Assembly: GCA_900549445.1 (NCBI GenBank)
Contig: UROS01000009.1
Location: 1-28,990, forward strand
Source: an uncultured Porphyromonadaceae bacterium
GTDB taxonomy: Bacteria > Bacteroidota > Bacteroidia > Bacteroidales > Muribaculaceae
DNA length: 28,990 bases
Direction: 5' to 3'
The notes below the pieces were generated by a model, which did not search any database, was not told where the DNA came from, and saw nothing but the letters and a program-made list of their open reading frames with translations. Every line of letters begins with the position of its first letter. Positions within the stretch are counted from its first letter, which is position 1. Position numbers and translations under genes: made by a program. This document shows, in pieces, positions 7,898 through 15,227 of the stretch.

Positions 7898-8800
7898 ATG
7901 GAAGTTCTTACTCCGCAACCGCTCCGCCAGGGTGACCGCATAGCCATCTGCGCCCCTTCGAGCATCATAAAGCCCCAGTGTGTCTACGAGGCCATGGACG
8001 TGCTGCGCGACCAGGGTTGGGATCCCTACGTGACGCCTAACACCTTCGACCGTTTCGGCACTTACTCCGGAACCGACCGCCAGCGCGGCGACGACGTTGT
8101 GCAGGCGCTCTCCGATCCTTCGACACGTGCAATCATCTGTGCCCGCGGCGGCTACGGTTTCGTGCATCTGCTTGAGCGGCTCGACAGTCTCGATTTCCGC
8201 TCCGACCCGAAATGGGTGGTAGGCTACAGCGACATAAGCGCCTTCCATGCCCTGATGACACGTCATGGCATTGCGTCGCTCCACGCTCCCATGACCAAGC
8301 ACATAGCCACCCACAAGGGGGAGGACGAGGATTCGCAGCGACTCTTTGCGATTCTGCGCGGCGAGCTGCCGCCGGTGGAAATAGAACCGAACGAATTTGA
8401 TCGTCGCGGAAAGGTGACAGCACCTGTTACAGGCGGCAATCTCGCCGTGATTGCAGGACTATTCGCCACGCCGTTCGACGTCATAAAACCCGGCAACATT
8501 CTGTTTATCGAAGATATAGCCGAGCCGGTCTACAAGGTGGAGCGTATAATGTACCAGCTCCGGCTCAACGGCGTGCTCGGCAAACTTGGCGGCCTGATTG
8601 TAGGACGTTTTACCGATTATAAGCCCGATGCCGACTTCGAGTCGATGGAGGGCATGATTTCCGCCATGCTCCGGGGCTACGACTACCCCGTGGCGTTCGG
8701 AATGCCATTAGGCCATGTCGACCACAACATTCCGATGCCTTGCGCTCTCACCGCCACCCTCGACGTCACCTCCTCCGGTGCCACCCTGACCTGGGAATAA
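7898..8800 (+). CDS. LD-carboxypeptidase (peptidase S66), murein tetrapeptide recycling
   Basis: The 300-residue protein matches the S66 family: GDRIAICAPSS at the N-terminus, ICARGGYGFVHLLERLD near residue 78, the nucleophile elbow VVGYSDISAFH (Ser, about residue 110), FIEDIAEPVYKVERI (catalytic Glu, about residue 205) and MPLGHVDHNIPMP (catalytic His, about residue 274). These cytosolic enzymes cut the terminal D-Ala from L,D-linked murein tetrapeptides during recycling. There is no signal peptide, which agrees with cytosolic recycling. It is coupled to the radical SAM gene 3 bp upstream; I know of no functional link between the two. Confidence 0.93.
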   Translation: MEVLTPQPLRQGDRIAICAPSSIIKPQCVYEAMDVLRDQGWDPYVTPNTFDRFGTYSGTDRQRGDDVVQALSDPSTRAIICARGGYGFVHLLERLDSLDFRSDPKWVVGYSDISAFHALMTRHGIASLHAPMTKHIATHKGEDEDSQRLFAILRGELPPVEIEPNEFDRRGKVTAPVTGGNLAVIAGLFATPFDVIKPGNILFIEDIAEPVYKVERIMYQLRLNGVLGKLGGLIVGRFTDYKPDADFESMEGMISAMLRGYDYPVAFGMPLGHVDHNIPMPCALTATLDVTSSGATLTWE

Positions 8801-8807
8801 GATATTG

Positions 8808-8922
8808 AAAAAAGAATCCGGCTTGAGGCGATTTTCGCAAATCGCTTCAGCCGGAATTAAACAATAGCTTATTCAATAAAATAGATTACACCTATGAGGG
8901 CGTAGCTCGTTATCTGTTTTTC
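8808..8922 (-). ncRNA. Candidate intergenic small RNA (~115 nt)
   Basis: Inferred, not proven. On the minus strand a promoter (-7 TAACTTTG at 8935-8928, TTTC at 8958-8955 as -33, 19-bp spacer) is followed about 70 nt later by an intrinsic terminator (stem 8815-8857, T6 at 8813-8808). The span between has no start codon followed by a useful reading frame and does not resemble 6S, SRP, tmRNA or RNase P RNA by eye. Its 3' hairpin has a GCGA (GNRA) tetraloop. The transcript would run convergent to, and antisense with, the 3' untranslated region of the LD-carboxypeptidase mRNA. Confidence 0.45.
8815..8857 (-). terminator. Intrinsic terminator, minus strand
   Basis: A stem of about 17 pairs with one bulge and one G-U pair (TCCGGCT...GAGGCGATTT against AAATCGCTTC...AGCCGGA on the plus strand) closes on a 4-nt loop. 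On the minus strand it is followed by six T (plus-strand A at 8808-8813). On the plus strand no T-run follows, so it terminates minus-strand transcription best, though it lies just after the plus-strand LD-carboxypeptidase stop. Confidence 0.75.
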
Positions 8923-8927
8923 CGATG

Positions 8928-8958
8928 CAAAGTTACAACCTGTTGTGATTGTGTGAAA
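8928..8958 (-). promoter_or_regulatory. Promoter of the candidate small RNA
   Basis: TAACTTTG at 8935-8928, 19-bp spacer, TTTC at 8958-8955. An inverted repeat AAATACC-N8-GGTATTT (8956-8977) overlaps the -33 side and could be an operator. Confidence 0.5.
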
Positions 8959-9001
8959 TACCCAATTATAGGTATTTTTCATGCTCTCTGTGCCACTGAC
9001 C

Positions 9002-9043
9002 CTATTCGGGATTTACTGCAAATTTGCAGTAAATCCCGAATAG
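9002..9043. repeat. Perfect 42-bp palindrome
   Basis: Two 21-bp arms meet with no loop at 9022/9023; the centre reads TACTGCAAATTTGCAGTA and the outer arms CTATTCGGG / CCCGAATAG. Every position pairs. It stands alone in the gap between LD-carboxypeptidase and the AlbA_2 gene. Not followed by a T-run, so it is unlikely to be a simple terminator. Confidence 0.9.
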
Positions 9044-9312
9044 AACTGCGCCGGAAAAGCGTCGGAGAGGCGATATATGGGGCCAATGTAAAAAAGCGGT
9101 TGTTAAAAACATCGTAAAAGCCCTGGAAGGGCGATATAACTTAACCCATTGCGGAGCTGTGGGCAAACCGTCACCTCTCCACATTCGAGGCGAGCCGCGG
9201 AGCCGCGACGCCCCGAAACCGGCGTTAGCCAAAGCACGCGAATTTTTAACATTTCAACCGACTTTTGCGATTGATCGGATATATGCTGAACTTCAGCAAA
9301 AATAATCCCTCG

Positions 9313-9349
9313 GTCAGAAGATTGCGACATTATCGCAATGGTGTCTGAC
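9313..9349. other. Nested inverted repeat (hairpin)
   Basis: GTCAGA and TCTGAC form an outer 6-bp stem around an inner 7-bp stem ATTGCGA-CATTA-TCGCAAT. It lies 48 bp past the stop of the minus-strand AlbA_2 gene and just upstream of a plus-strand TATCTTTG box. It might end the pyrG-yidC-trmD operon (a weak T-rich stretch lies beyond it on the minus strand) or be a regulator site. Confidence 0.5.
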
Positions 9350-9360
9350 GAATCGTGTAT

Positions 9361-9368
9361 TATCTTTG
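9361..9368 (+). promoter_or_regulatory. Possible plus-strand -7 box facing into the AlbA_2 gene
   Basis: TATCTTTG matches the consensus, but no TTTG lies 19-21 bp upstream, and transcription would run antisense to the 3' end of the AlbA_2 gene. It may be chance or a remnant. Confidence 0.25.
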
Positions 9369-9396
9369 CACTGTCGGTCGTAGGGGACAGGGCGGA

Positions 9397-10047
9397 TTAA
9401 TCGGCAGCGGTGATGAGGAAGCGGGTACCGTCGTAGCGGAAATCGATTACCCCCATGGCGTAGAGGGTGACTGTGAGTTCTTCTGCCGCCTGAAGCGATA
9501 TATGGGCGCTTACGGCGAAATCGTGGAGGGTTGTCCCTGTGGCAGCAAGCTCGAGCAACTGTTTTCCTGCATCGGTCAGTGACATTACGGTGGCCGCAGA
9601 GGCGGCACGCCGGCGCCATGCGCTGACCATGAGAGGCGGTGCCGATATGTTTTCATCAGCCACCCGGTAGTAAGCGCGGAGTTTGCCTTCCGGTTCTTTA
9701 ACCATAACGGGCTTTTCGGGCGCCGCGGCGATCTCCACACGCACCACTATGGCTCCCCCTTCGCATCGGAACGGGGTGATTTCGAGTTTCTGAGGAGGGA
9801 TGCAGTACATTTCCGCGGCCTGCTCCACAACGAAGATGTCTTCCTCGTTGCGTACTCCGGCCACGACGCCGTTGTCCTTCACGCCCACGAGGAGCCGGCC
9901 GCCGCTGTTGTTGGCGAAAGCCGAGATGCTGCGGGCTATCTTCCGGGCGTCGGATATGGCGAATTTGAAATCCTGATGTTCGTGTTCGCCCTCTTCGATT
10001 AGCCGGGCTATATAGTATTTCCCTTTTATACCCTTGAGGTCTTTCAT
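9397..10047 (-). CDS. AlbA_2 (Schlafen-type) nucleic-acid-binding domain protein
   Basis: The 216-residue protein has an N-terminal AlbA_2 domain (about residues 10-140): EGEHEHQDFKFAISDARKIA, then AFANNSGGRLLVGVKDNGVV, the family's most recognisable block. The C-terminal ~70 residues (TDAGKQLLELAATGTTLHDF... AEELTVTLYAMGVIDFRYDG) look like a winged-helix fold. Such proteins are often labelled ATP-binding or transcriptional regulators, but their role is generally unknown; no catalytic motif is evident. The start is the ATG overlapping the mtnN stop by 4 bp (ATGA), which aligns with the domain; an upstream in-frame ATG would need a 24-residue overlap with mtnN. It is the last gene of the pyrG-yidC-trmD-mtnN run. 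Confidence 0.8.
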   Translation of the reverse strand: MKDLKGIKGKYYIARLIEEGEHEHQDFKFAISDARKIARSISAFANNSGGRLLVGVKDNGVVAGVRNEEDIFVVEQAAEMYCIPPQKLEITPFRCEGGAIVVRVEIAAAPEKPVMVKEPEGKLRAYYRVADENISAPPLMVSAWRRRAASAATVMSLTDAGKQLLELAATGTTLHDFAVSAHISLQAAEELTVTLYAMGVIDFRYDGTRFLITAAD

Positions 10048-10730
10048 TTCGGAGTGTCGGAAATGCGGCTCAGAAGGGTGTGAAGAATTTCGAAAGTGCG
10101 CTTGGGGGCATCTTCCCAAAAGTTTTCATACTGGCTGATGTTGTCGGCTCCCCCGGGGGTGTCGGAGATGACGCGCATGCAATAGAAGAGCACACCCTTT
10201 AGGTTGCACACCTGAGCTATGGCTGCCGACTCCATGTCGACAGCCTTTACGTCGGGGGAGACACTGCGGATGAATTCCACTTCGGAAGGCTTCGACACGA
10301 AGAGATCGCCCGATGCGATCAGACCGCGCTTTACCCGCGGATTGTTCAGATCGTCGAGCAGATGCATGTTGACGGTCTCGAAGTATTTCGGGCATCCGGG
10401 CACCTGTCCCCATTCCTCGCCTATGCACCAGAAGTCGTGGTAAGCCACGCGGTCGGCTATCACCACGTCGAGCACTCCGGCGTCGGAACCCGTTCCGCCC
10501 GCAACTCCGGTGTTGATTACGATTTCGGGCTCGAAAACATCGATGAGCGTCAGGGCGCCCATTGCCGCGTTGACTTTTCCGATACCGCACTGCATGGCTA
10601 CGACGTCATTGCCGGCAACGGTGCCGATATGGAAGGTGAAATTGTTCTTTACCGTCTCATGACGGTTTTCGAGCAGCGGAAGGAGCAGGTCAAGCTCCTT
10701 CCGCATGGCTACGATTATGCCTATTTTCAT
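10044..10730 (-). CDS. mtnN: 5'-methylthioadenosine/S-adenosylhomocysteine nucleosidase
   Basis: The 228-residue protein hydrolyses MTA and SAH, products of SAM-using reactions, releasing adenine. Motifs: MKIGIIVAMRKELDLLLPLL (N-terminal catalytic Glu), GIGKVNAAMG, INTGVAGGTGSDAGVLDVVI, VDMESAAIAQVC (catalytic Glu that binds the ribose) and MRVISDTPGG (catalytic Asp). Length is normal. It follows trmD by 33 bp and overlaps the AlbA_2 gene by 4 bp. Placement after a SAM-dependent methyltransferase gene fits a detoxification role, but that link is an inference. Confidence 0.95.
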   Translation of the reverse strand: MKIGIIVAMRKELDLLLPLLENRHETVKNNFTFHIGTVAGNDVVAMQCGIGKVNAAMGALTLIDVFEPEIVINTGVAGGTGSDAGVLDVVIADRVAYHDFWCIGEEWGQVPGCPKYFETVNMHLLDDLNNPRVKRGLIASGDLFVSKPSEVEFIRSVSPDVKAVDMESAAIAQVCNLKGVLFYCMRVISDTPGGADNISQYENFWEDAPKRTFEILHTLLSRISDTPK

Positions 10731-10763
10731 TTTGTGTCAGGATTTTGGATGGATTTCGGAGAT

Positions 10764-11438
10764 TCAGTCAAGCAGATCGGGGCGTAGGCGGCGTGTGCGC
10801 TCAAGAGCCTGTTCGTGGCGCCAGTCGTCGATCTTCGCCTGATGTCCCGACAGAAGGATGTCGGGCACACCCCAGCCTTTGTACTCGGCCGGACGGGTGT
10901 AGACGGGGGGTGCCAGCAGGTTGTCCTGAAACGAGTCGGAAAGCGCGCTCTGCTCGTCGCCGATGGCACCCGGGATGAGGCGCACGATGGCGTCGGTGAT
11001 TATTATGGCGGGAATTTCGCCGCCGGTGAGCACGTAGTCGCCGATGGAGATTTCACGGGTCACGAGGTGATCGCGCACACGCTGATCAACCCCCTTGTAG
11101 TGCCCGCAGAGAATTATGATGTTCTCGCAGAGCGACAGGGAGTTTGCCATCGGCTGGGTGAGTCGTTCCCCGTCGGGGGCGGTGAAGATCACCTCGTCGT
11201 AGTCGCGCTCGGCTTTCAGCGCCGATATGGCACGGTCGATGGGCTCGATCTGCATCACCATGCCTGCCTCGCCGCCGAAAGGATAGTCGTCGACCTTGCG
11301 GTAGCGGTTGGTGGTGTAGTCGCGGAGATTGTGGACTACGATTTCCGCCAGACCTTTGTCCTGGGCGCGTTTGAGTATGGAGCAGCCCAGGGGCGACTCG
11401 AGCATTTCGGGCAGTACGGTAAGAATGTCGATTCTCAT
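10764..11438 (-). CDS. trmD: tRNA (guanine-N1-)-methyltransferase
   Basis: The 224-residue SPOUT enzyme methylates G37 of tRNAs that read CNN codons, preventing +1 frameshifts. The N-terminus MRIDILTVLPEMLESPLGCSI and the knot region NIIILCGHYKGVDQRV, ISIGDYVLTGGEIPA and GAIGDEQSALSDSF are diagnostic, as is YTRPAEYKGWGVPDILLSGH in the C-terminal domain. Length agrees with the family (about 225-250). It lies 9 bp downstream of yidC, with mtnN 33 bp further on. Confidence 0.98.
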   Translation of the reverse strand: MRIDILTVLPEMLESPLGCSILKRAQDKGLAEIVVHNLRDYTTNRYRKVDDYPFGGEAGMVMQIEPIDRAISALKAERDYDEVIFTAPDGERLTQPMANSLSLCENIIILCGHYKGVDQRVRDHLVTREISIGDYVLTGGEIPAIIITDAIVRLIPGAIGDEQSALSDSFQDNLLAPPVYTRPAEYKGWGVPDILLSGHQAKIDDWRHEQALERTRRLRPDLLD

Positions 11439-11447
11439 CTCGCGGAA

Positions 11448-13541
11448 TTATTTCTTCTTGCCCTGACGCTTCTGCTGCTCGCGCAGAGCTGCCTGCTGCT
11501 GGCGCTGCATCTCTTCGAGGCGTGCCATGAAACCGCTCTTTTTGCGGGGTTTACGGGCGTTTTCGGCCATCTGGGCGCGCATCTTGTCTTCGCTTACAAC
11601 GTGGCGGAACACGTAGGTCTGCACGATGGTGATAAGCAGCGACAGGAAGTAGTAGTAGCTCAGGCCGGCGGCGTAGTTGTTGAAGAACACGAGGAACATA
11701 AGCGGCATAAGATACATCATCCACTTCATGCCGGGCATTGCCGACTGCGAGGGCTGGTTCTGCATGTTGATGCGCGTGTAGAGAATGTTAGTCACGGTCA
11801 TCAAAAGGCAGAAGAGGCTTATATGGTTACCGAAATAGTTGGTGATCAGGGGTATGTTGCCGCTCCACGATATGATGGCGTCAGGTGCGGAGAGGTCTTT
11901 CGCCCAGAGGAACGATTCGCCGCGCAGCTCTATGGCAGAGGGGAAGAACGAGAACATCGCCACGAGGATAGGCATCTGCAGAAGCAGAGGCAGACAGCCC
12001 GACATCGGGTTGGCGCCGGCGCGCGAGTAGAGAGCCATGGTCTCCTGCTGGCGCTTCATGGCGTTTTCGTTGCCCGGATACTTGTCGTTGATGGCTTTGA
12101 TTTCAGGCGCGAGCAGACGCATGCGGGCCTGCGACATGTAACTCTTGTAGGTGAACGGGAAAAGGATAATCTTTATGAACACCGTCAGCAGGAAGATGAT
12201 CAGACCGTAGCTGGTGATGAACTTGCCGAGGAAAGTGAATACCGGAATCACGATGAGGGTGTTGATCCAGCGGAAGATGGGCCAGCCCAGCGGTATCACC
12301 TTCGTAAGGTGCATGTTGTCGTCGGGATAGATGGTGGTCTCGAGCTCGCTCATGAGCGGATAGAGGTTCGGGCCGAGGAAGAACACGAACGATGCGGGCT
12401 CTTCGAGCTTGGGAGAATATTCGAGAGTGGTCTGCGACTGCATGAACTTGAGGTAGTCGGGGTCGTTCTTCAGCACTGCCGACTGAAGTTCGGCCGACGA
12501 GAAGTTCTTGTCGGCCATGAGGATGGCGGAGAAGAACTGGTTTTTGTAACCGATCCACTTAACGCGCTCGTCGAGATCCTCGCGGGCGTCGCTCCCCTCG
12601 CTGAGATTGTCTACGTCGCCGTCGGGGAACATATAATAGAGGGCGCTGTTGCGTTCCTCAAACATACGGCCGGCCTCGTTGCGCTGCATCTTGAGATCCC
12701 AGCTGAAATCCATCGAGGCAACGTTGGCGGGGACAATCTTGGTCATTCCCTGCTGCACAACATCCATTTTCACCAGGTAGGAACCGGGGAGAAGCGTGTA
12801 GCGGAGAGCCCATGAGGCGCCGTCGCCGAGGTCAAGGCGCATCTCAACCACCGAATCGCTGACCACGGCAGGGTTGAAGTAGAATTCGCGGGTGTCGAAG
12901 CGCTGGTTGGCGGTGGTGATGGTGAATCCGTAGTTGCCCGTTTCGGGCGACATCAGGGTCACTTTAGTGGAGTCGTAGCGGTTGTAGTTGTTGAGGATGG
13001 CGCGCGAGATTATGCCACCTTTGTTGGAGATTTCAAGAGTGAGATTCTCGTTGGCGAGTTTCACGGTGGTGGAATCGCCGCTCAGATAGCGGGCGAATCC
13101 GCGGTATTTCGCGGCGTTGCGCAGCCCGTCGCGCAGCGACGTGATGGCAGCCTTTGCAACCGAGGGCTTGAAATCATCCCAGTTGTTGGCGAGCATCTGT
13201 TCTACGGGCACCTCGTTGCCGTCAACGGATACTGTTCCGCCGACTTTGCCGTCGGCGGAAAGAGTTAGGTGCAGGTTGTCGACGTTGAGAGCCGACACCC
13301 CCGACGAGTCGCGCACGCCCAGTTCGCGGACTGTTGCTGCCACGGTGGCGGCTTCGGAGGGGTTGATAGAGTCGAAAGTCAGGACGTCGGGCGACGTCGA
13401 CACGCGGTTTTGTTCCGCCTGCATCTGTTCGGCTTGCTCGCGCTGCCGTTCGAGCTCCTCCTCCGACGGGCGGTTGAGATACATGAATCCCATGATAACC
13501 GCGCCCATGAGGAGAAGTCCAATCAGTGAGTTTTTGTCCAT
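11448..13541 (-). CDS. yidC: Membrane protein insertase YidC
   Basis: The 697-residue protein inserts and folds inner-membrane proteins with or without Sec. TM1 is at about residues 4-21 (SLIGLLLMGAVIMGFMYL), followed by a large periplasmic domain (to about residue 390) containing YLVKMDVVQQGMT and SWALRYTLLPGSY, then the conserved core: FLGKFITSYGLIIFLLTVFI, KSYMSQARMRLLAPEIKAIN, MALYSRAGANPMSGCLPLLL, LSLFCLLMTVTNILYTR and YYFLSLLITIVQTYVFR. The tail is Lys/Arg/Gln-rich (RQQQAALREQQKRQGKKK), suited to ribosome contact. Periplasmic domain size is as in Gram-negative Bacteroidetes. pyrG precedes it by 14 bp, a pairing I recall as common in the phylum. Confidence 0.97.
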   Translation of the reverse strand: MDKNSLIGLLLMGAVIMGFMYLNRPSEEELERQREQAEQMQAEQNRVSTSPDVLTFDSINPSEAATVAATVRELGVRDSSGVSALNVDNLHLTLSADGKVGGTVSVDGNEVPVEQMLANNWDDFKPSVAKAAITSLRDGLRNAAKYRGFARYLSGDSTTVKLANENLTLEISNKGGIISRAILNNYNRYDSTKVTLMSPETGNYGFTITTANQRFDTREFYFNPAVVSDSVVEMRLDLGDGASWALRYTLLPGSYLVKMDVVQQGMTKIVPANVASMDFSWDLKMQRNEAGRMFEERNSALYYMFPDGDVDNLSEGSDAREDLDERVKWIGYKNQFFSAILMADKNFSSAELQSAVLKNDPDYLKFMQSQTTLEYSPKLEEPASFVFFLGPNLYPLMSELETTIYPDDNMHLTKVIPLGWPIFRWINTLIVIPVFTFLGKFITSYGLIIFLLTVFIKIILFPFTYKSYMSQARMRLLAPEIKAINDKYPGNENAMKRQQETMALYSRAGANPMSGCLPLLLQMPILVAMFSFFPSAIELRGESFLWAKDLSAPDAIISWSGNIPLITNYFGNHISLFCLLMTVTNILYTRINMQNQPSQSAMPGMKWMMYLMPLMFLVFFNNYAAGLSYYYFLSLLITIVQTYVFRHVVSEDKMRAQMAENARKPRKKSGFMARLEEMQRQQQAALREQQKRQGKKK

Positions 13542-13555
13542 TATTATTTATCTTG

Positions 13556-15172
13556 TTATTTATTTTTATCGCTGTGGTACTTTATCGCCTCGCGGATAAA
13601 GTCGAGGAAGAGGGGATGGGGCGACAGTACGGTAGATGAATATTCGGGGTGATACTGGGTGCCTATATACCAGCGCTTTTCGGGTATCTCCACCACCTCC
13701 ACCAGATGGGATGCGGGATTCTCGCCCACGCAGTGCATGCCGGCGCCCTCGAACCGCTCGCGGTAGTCGTTGTTGAACTCGAAGCGGTGGCGGTGGCGTT
13801 CGCTGATGGTTTCCGTACCGTAGGCGCGGCAGGCGCGCGATTCAGGGCGCAGACGGCAGTCGTAAGCCCCCAGGCGCATGGTGCCTCCCATGTTGGAGAT
13901 GCTTTTCTGCTCCTCCATGAGGTCGATTACGTTGTGGGGTGTCTGCACGTCCATTTCCGTTGAGTTGGCGTCTGCGAGGCCGAGCACGTTGCGGGCGAAC
14001 TCGATGACCATGCACTGCATGCCGAGGCAGATGCCGAAAGTGGGCACGTCGTGCTCGCGGCACCATTTCAGGGCCGTGAACTTGCCCTCGATGCCGCGCT
14101 GCCCGAATCCGGGCGCCACGATTACTCCATCGAGGCCCGAAAGCAGTTCGTCGGCATTGCCGCTGTCGAGTTTCTCGCTGTGGATATATTTTATCTTGAG
14201 CCGCCGGTTGTTGTAGGTTGCGGCCTGGAAGAGCGATTCGTCGATTGACTTGTAGGCATCCTGAAGCTCGACGTATTTGCCTACGAGTCCGATCGTTACG
14301 GTCTCCTCGGCAGTGTGCATGCGATCCAGGAAGTCGAGCCACGGCTTCATGTGTGGCTCTCCCTCTACCGGCACTCCTGCCTTGCGCATGACGATTTCGT
14401 CGAGGTGCTGGCGGTGCATTTCAACCGGAACCTCATAGATCGAGGGCACGTCGATCGACTGGATTACGGCGTCGGGCGACACGTTGCAGAACTGGGCGAT
14501 TTTCCGCCGCATCTGCACGGGAATGTCGTGCTCGGTGCGCAATACGAGGATGTCAGGCTGTATGCCCGCCTGCTGAAGAAATTTCACGCTATGCTGCGTA
14601 GGCTTGGTTTTCAGCTCTTTTGCCGCTTTTATGTAGGGCACGTAGGTGAGGTGGATGCAGATGCAGCCGCTTCCCATCTCCCAGCGCAGCTGGCGTACGG
14701 CCTCCAGAAACGGGGTCGACTCGATGTCGCCCACGGTGCCGCCGATTTCAGTTATGATGAAGTCGAAATTGCCGGTGTTGCCGAGCGCCTTCACGTTGCG
14801 CTTTATCTCGTCGGTGATGTGGGGGATGATCTGTACGGTTTTGCCGAGGTAGTCGCCGCGGCGCTCCTTGTCGATGACGCTCTGGTATATTCTGCCGGTG
14901 GTTATATTGTTGGCGCGTGTGGTGCGCACGTTGGTGAACCGTTCGTAGTGGCCGAGGTCAAGGTCGGCCTCATGACCGTCTATGGTCACATAGCATTCGC
15001 CGTGCTCGTAGGGGTTGAGCGTTCCGGGATCTATATTGATGTATGGATCGAATTTCTGGATGGTTACCCTGAAACCGCGCGCCTTGAGCAGACACGCAAG
15101 CGAGGAAGAGATGATTCCTTTGCCAAGGGATGAAACTACGCCTCCGGTGACGAAAATATACTTAGGTTCCAT
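13556..15172 (-). CDS. pyrG: CTP synthase
   Basis: The 538-residue enzyme makes CTP from UTP using ATP and glutamine. The synthetase domain starts YIFVTGGVVSSLGKGIISSS (ATP loop) with KFDPYINIDPGTLNPYEHGE and TEIGGTVGDIESTPFLEA; the C-terminal glutaminase domain has FGICLGMQCMV (nucleophile Cys, about residue 379) and YHPEYSS (catalytic His and Glu, about residue 513). Length matches the family (about 535-545). It precedes yidC by 14 bp. A promoter sits about 20 bp upstream of its start; the DUF1846 gene ends only 55 bp upstream without a terminator, so read-through is also likely. Confidence 0.98.
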   Translation of the reverse strand: MEPKYIFVTGGVVSSLGKGIISSSLACLLKARGFRVTIQKFDPYINIDPGTLNPYEHGECYVTIDGHEADLDLGHYERFTNVRTTRANNITTGRIYQSVIDKERRGDYLGKTVQIIPHITDEIKRNVKALGNTGNFDFIITEIGGTVGDIESTPFLEAVRQLRWEMGSGCICIHLTYVPYIKAAKELKTKPTQHSVKFLQQAGIQPDILVLRTEHDIPVQMRRKIAQFCNVSPDAVIQSIDVPSIYEVPVEMHRQHLDEIVMRKAGVPVEGEPHMKPWLDFLDRMHTAEETVTIGLVGKYVELQDAYKSIDESLFQAATYNNRRLKIKYIHSEKLDSGNADELLSGLDGVIVAPGFGQRGIEGKFTALKWCREHDVPTFGICLGMQCMVIEFARNVLGLADANSTEMDVQTPHNVIDLMEEQKSISNMGGTMRLGAYDCRLRPESRACRAYGTETISERHRHRFEFNNDYRERFEGAGMHCVGENPASHLVEVVEIPEKRWYIGTQYHPEYSSTVLSPHPLFLDFIREAIKYHSDKNK

Positions 15173-15190
15173 TGTTGAGAATTAAGAATG

Positions 15191-15198
15191 CAAATTTA
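15191..15198 (-). promoter_or_regulatory. Probable -7 box of the pyrG-yidC-trmD-mtnN operon
   Basis: TAAATTTG on the minus strand; a CTTG lies 18 bp upstream as a partial -33 match. The start codon lies about 19 bp from the box, so the leader would be short. Confidence 0.55.
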
Positions 15199-15227
15199 CG
15201 AAAATTCAGTCAAATGCAAGCCGGCTT

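Larger units (their letters stand above)
9044..9396. other. Gene-free stretch with repeat-like sequence
   Basis: No convincing gene. A 14-bp imperfect direct repeat (GGAGAGGCGATATA at 9064-9077, GGAAGGGCGATATA at 9125-9138) is spaced 61 bp. A GC-rich section (about 9185-9215) is followed by AT-rich sequence with a TGCTGAA-C-TTCAGCA palindrome at 9284-9298 and a nested hairpin at 9313-9349. Short open frames here have unnatural Arg/Pro-rich composition. The texture resembles dispersed non-coding repeats of Bacteroidales, which is a guess from memory. Confidence 0.5.

Noticed and set aside
8956..8977. AAATACC/GGTATTT hairpin followed by T as a terminator for LD-carboxypeptidase
   Set aside because: The stem is only 7 bp and AT-rich, so weak; it lies 155 bp past the stop, and is better read as a possible operator overlapping the small RNA promoter.
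9002..9232. Small minus-strand open frame of 76 codons over the palindrome and repeat region
   Set aside because: It begins and ends in repeat-like sequence, the product has unnatural Arg/Pro/Trp composition and there is no supporting promoter.
8801..9396. CRISPR array or attachment site in the large gap
   Set aside because: There are no regularly spaced repeats of 20-40 bp, no cas genes and no tRNA or integrase nearby.
10815..12815. Open frame of 666 codons on the plus strand
   Set aside because: It lies antisense to trmD and yidC, both of which have clear family motifs. Its translation is rich in His, Val, Glu and Arg with no recognisable domain, as expected for a shadow of a GC-biased gene.
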